64,000 nt of DNA from Achromobacter xylosoxidans (lineage in GTDB: Bacteria > Pseudomonadota > Gammaproteobacteria > Burkholderiales > Burkholderiaceae_B). Location of the stretch: contig NZ_LN831029.1 in NCBI RefSeq assembly GCF_001457475.1, forward strand, positions 1,302,001 to 1,366,000, in the 5' to 3' direction. This document shows, one piece after another, positions 61,816 through 64,000 of this stretch. The notes under the pieces were generated by a model. The model did no database searches and was not told the origin of the DNA. It saw only the letters and a program-made list of their open reading frames with translations. The position numbers and the translations under genes are program-made. The first letter of the stretch is position 1, and each line of letters starts with the position of its first letter.

Positions 61816-62793
61816 ATGCAACGTAGGGACTTCATTACCGGCGCCGCGGCGCTGGGGGCGGCGCTCGTCCTGCCGTCAGCCCGGGCGCAGGAGCTGCCGC
61901 CGGGGCCGGTCAAGATCGTGGTCGGCTTTCCGGCCGGGGGCGGCACGGATGTGCTGGCGCGGCTGCTGGGACAGAAGCTGGGCGTGATGTGGAACATCCC
62001 GGTGATCGTCGAGAACCGCGCCGGCGCGGCCGGCATCATCGCCGCCGAGCAGGTCGCGCGCCAGCCGGGCGACGGCAACACCCTGTTGATGGCGCACGTC
62101 AACAGCCACGGCATCGCGCCGGGCCTGCAGCCCAAGCTGACCTATTCGGCCGAACGCGATTTCTCGCCCATCGCGCTGGTGGGCAAGACTCCCACGCTGC
62201 TGATCGGCGGCGCGGCGCAGCCCGCCAGGACCCTGCCCGACCTGGTGGCGCTGTGTCGCGCGCAACCCGGCAAGATCATCTTCGGGTCGGCCGGCAGCGG
62301 ATCGGCCCAGCACCTGGCGCTGGAGATCTTCAAGGCCCGCGCCGGCATCGATGTGCTGCACGTGCCCTACAAGGGCTCGGCGCCGCTGATGAACGATCTG
62401 CTGGGCGGCCACGTGCAATATTGCTTCGAGGGCATGACCACGGCCACGCCGCTGATCCAGTCCGGCAAGGTGATGGCGCTTGCGCAGACCCTGCAGCAGC
62501 GCTCCAGGAGCCAGCCCGATGTACCGACGGTGGCCGAGCAGGGCTACCCGGGCTTCGAGGCCAGCATCTGGTTCGGCATGGTCGGCCCGGCCAGCATGCC
62601 GGCCGACATGGTCGCGCGCATGAACCGGGACATCGACCGCGTGCTGGCCATGGCCGACGTGCAGGAAAAGCTGGCGCAGGTGGGCGCGGAAGACGGCGGC
62701 GGCAGCGCGCAGCGATTCGCCGATTTCATGCGCGCCGAGCAGCGCAAATACGCCAAGACCATCCAGGACGCGAAGATCGTGGCGGAAGGTTGA
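61816..62793 (+). CDS. Bug family periplasmic solute-binding receptor (TctC type)
   Basis: A 325-residue extracytoplasmic receptor of the tripartite tricarboxylate transporter type. The signal sequence MQRRDFITGAAALGAALVLP has a twin-arginine motif. Family marks are IVVGFPAGGGTDVLARLLGQ, NRAGAAGIIAAEQVA, GSAGSGSAQHLALEIFK and HVPYKGSAPLMNDLLGG. Bug receptors bind carboxylates. No TctA/TctB membrane genes are near, as is usual for the expanded Bug family of Bordetella-like bacteria. It probably serves the acid-sugar island upstream. Convergent with the TonB receptor after 15 bp. Confidence 0.93.
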   Translation: MQRRDFITGAAALGAALVLPSARAQELPPGPVKIVVGFPAGGGTDVLARLLGQKLGVMWNIPVIVENRAGAAGIIAAEQVARQPGDGNTLLMAHVNSHGIAPGLQPKLTYSAERDFSPIALVGKTPTLLIGGAAQPARTLPDLVALCRAQPGKIIFGSAGSGSAQHLALEIFKARAGIDVLHVPYKGSAPLMNDLLGGHVQYCFEGMTTATPLIQSGKVMALAQTLQQRSRSQPDVPTVAEQGYPGFEASIWFGMVGPASMPADMVARMNRDIDRVLAMADVQEKLAQVGAEDGGGSAQRFADFMRAEQRKYAKTIQDAKIVAEG

Positions 62794-62808
62794 AATCGGC
62801 GGCCGGGA

Positions 62809-64000
62809 TCAGAAATCCACGGTTGCCGACAGCATGACCGTGCGCGGCGCGCCCATGGCCAGGCTGGTCCATTGCGGCATCGACCAATAGGCCTTGTTGG
62901 TCAGGTTGTGGACGGTGGCGCGCAAGGTCAGCGGTCGGCCCGCCACCTTCGTGGCATAGCGCGCGCCGACATCGTAGATCGTGCGTCCCGCCACCGACAG
63001 CGAATTGGAGGTATCGATGTACTGCTTGGATGCCGACGTCGCGTTGGCGGTCAGCGTCAGGCCGCGCAGCTGCGGAACATCCCATTCCGCGCCCAGTTTG
63101 CCTTGCAGCTTGGGAACGCCGGTCGCTGTGTTGCCCTGGTTGATGCCGCCGGCCGTCTTGGTCAGCTTGGGATCCATATAGGCAATGCCGCCCATCAGGC
63201 GCACGCCCTCCAGCGGCGAGCCGAAGAAGGTCCATTCGATGCCGCGGTTGCGCTGTTCCCCGCCGAAGGAAAAGGTGTTGGTCGCCGGGTCGGTGTAGCT
63301 GCTGGGGCGGGTAATTTCATACAGACTCAGCGTGTGCGCGAAATCGCCCAGGTCGAGCTTGAGGCCGACTTCCTTCTGCTTGCTCTTGTAGGGGGCGAAC
63401 ACCTCGCCCGCATTGGCCGCGCTGATCGGGGCAGTGGCGCCCTGGCTCAGGCCTTCGATGTAGTTTGCGTAAATCGAGAGCGAGTCGGTGGCCTTGAACA
63501 AGATCGCGGCCGCGGGGGTGATGGCGCTTTCGTCGTAGCGCGAGGTGCGCGCGCCGGTCGCGACGTTGTACGAATCGGCCACCACCTGCTGGTGCCGCGC
63601 GCCCAGCGTCAGCTGCACCCGGCCATCGGCGAAGGACAAGGTGTCGGCCAGTCCATAACTGCTCAGGCGCAGTTTGGTCTTCGTGATCTGCGGCGCGATG
63701 AACGTATCGGGCGCGGGACCCCATACCGGGTGGTAGATGTTGGTGATCCAATCGGGGCCGAGCGCGTTGCGCCGGCCGAATTGCTCGTCGGTGTGAGCGT
63801 AGTAAGTGGCGTTCAGTGCCCATTCATGGGCGACGGCGCCGGTGCGGAACTTGCCGCGCAAACCGGCCTCGGCCGACTGCTTCTCGACTTCGAAGCGCAG
63901 GTCGCTGACGTTGGTGCGATAGTCGCCGGCGTTGTTGAAGACCTCCACCGTTTGTACGCTGGTTGTCTTGTACTTGGTATCACTGGTGCCTACCGCGGCG
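62809..64000 (-). CDS. TonB-dependent receptor, C-terminal 396 residues
   Basis: The frame is open from the right window edge to a stop at 62809 and encodes only the outer-membrane barrel. Alternating amphipathic strands, SIYANYIEGLSQGATAP, QKEVGLKLDLGDFAHTLSLY, NRGIEWTFFGSPLEGVRLMGG, VHNLTNKAYW and the terminal Phe (LSATVDF) are typical of ferrisiderophore receptors. The plug domain and signal peptide lie outside the window. It imports a ferric siderophore or similar iron complex with TonB-ExbBD. Adjacent 5' context is not visible. Confidence 0.9.
   Translation of the reverse strand, partial: AAVGTSDTKYKTTSVQTVEVFNNAGDYRTNVSDLRFEVEKQSAEAGLRGKFRTGAVAHEWALNATYYAHTDEQFGRRNALGPDWITNIYHPVWGPAPDTFIAPQITKTKLRLSSYGLADTLSFADGRVQLTLGARHQQVVADSYNVATGARTSRYDESAITPAAAILFKATDSLSIYANYIEGLSQGATAPISAANAGEVFAPYKSKQKEVGLKLDLGDFAHTLSLYEITRPSSYTDPATNTFSFGGEQRNRGIEWTFFGSPLEGVRLMGGIAYMDPKLTKTAGGINQGNTATGVPKLQGKLGAEWDVPQLRGLTLTANATSASKQYIDTSNSLSVAGRTIYDVGARYATKVAGRPLTLRATVHNLTNKAYWSMPQWTSLAMGAPRTVMLSATVDF

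Overview
The window is a high-G+C (roughly two-thirds by eye) chromosomal segment of a betaproteobacterium of the Alcaligenaceae, most like Achromobacter or Bordetella. The basis is gene order (nadK/hrcA-hemH-grpE-dnaK-dnaJ, trxB/ftsK-lolA-rarA-serS), family content (Bug-type solute receptor, DUF4148-like, TorF-type porin, DUF1841) and codon use. I saw no tRNA, rRNA, CRISPR array, insertion sequence or integrase. The window looks like core chromosome carrying several nutrient-acquisition islands.

Layout. 1-7000: heat-shock block (start of nadK, hrcA, hemH, a small acidic protein, grpE, a CxxC thioredoxin-like gene, dnaK, dnaJ), with two strong sigma-32 promoters before grpE and dnaK. 7000-12800: secreted repeat protein, periplasmic M16 protease, two GNAT acetyltransferases and a hypothetical. 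12800-17900: MoxR ATPase/VWA pair, two tandem monohaem cytochromes c behind a perfect FNR-type box, DUF1841, icd. 18000-24300: glycosyltransferase 9, O-antigen ligase, chemoreceptor behind a second FNR-type box, DapA-like aldolase, TorF-type porin. 24400-32800: complete kdp potassium-pump operon, with an extra 32-codon membrane-peptide gene in front of kdpF. 33400-37850: DUF4212/sodium-solute symporter pair; trxB-smr-SMR efflux operon. 37866-40888: ftsK, lolA. 41396-52107: a minus-strand locus (PLP amino-acid deaminase, peptide ABC transporter, RpiR regulator, D-aminoacylase, RidA), with a divergent nitrilase-family hydrolase. 52242-54971: rarA, serS. 55272-57338: small hypothetical genes. 57399-62793: catabolic island (amidohydrolase, LysR, enolase-superfamily dehydratase, DapA-like enzyme, Bug receptor). 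The window ends inside a TonB-dependent receptor.

How the genes work together. The 41-51 kb locus reads as one pathway: import of D-amino-acid-containing or N-acylated peptides, deacylation, PLP-dependent deamination, and RidA clearance of the reactive enamine. The 57-63 kb island reads as uptake and dehydration/aldol processing of an acid sugar. The TorF-type porin and the DapA-like gene appear to share one regulator, because their promoters have the same unusual layout: two CGTAAA boxes exactly 32 bp apart, the inner one 10 bp from the -10.

The features I find least explained are a nested inverted-repeat element after lolA (40956-41130), the shared CGTAAA promoter layout, the coupled micro-ORF at the head of kdp, a short-unit repeat tract at 7120-7271, and several genes whose -10 box sits 6-7 nt before the start codon, implying leaderless mRNAs.
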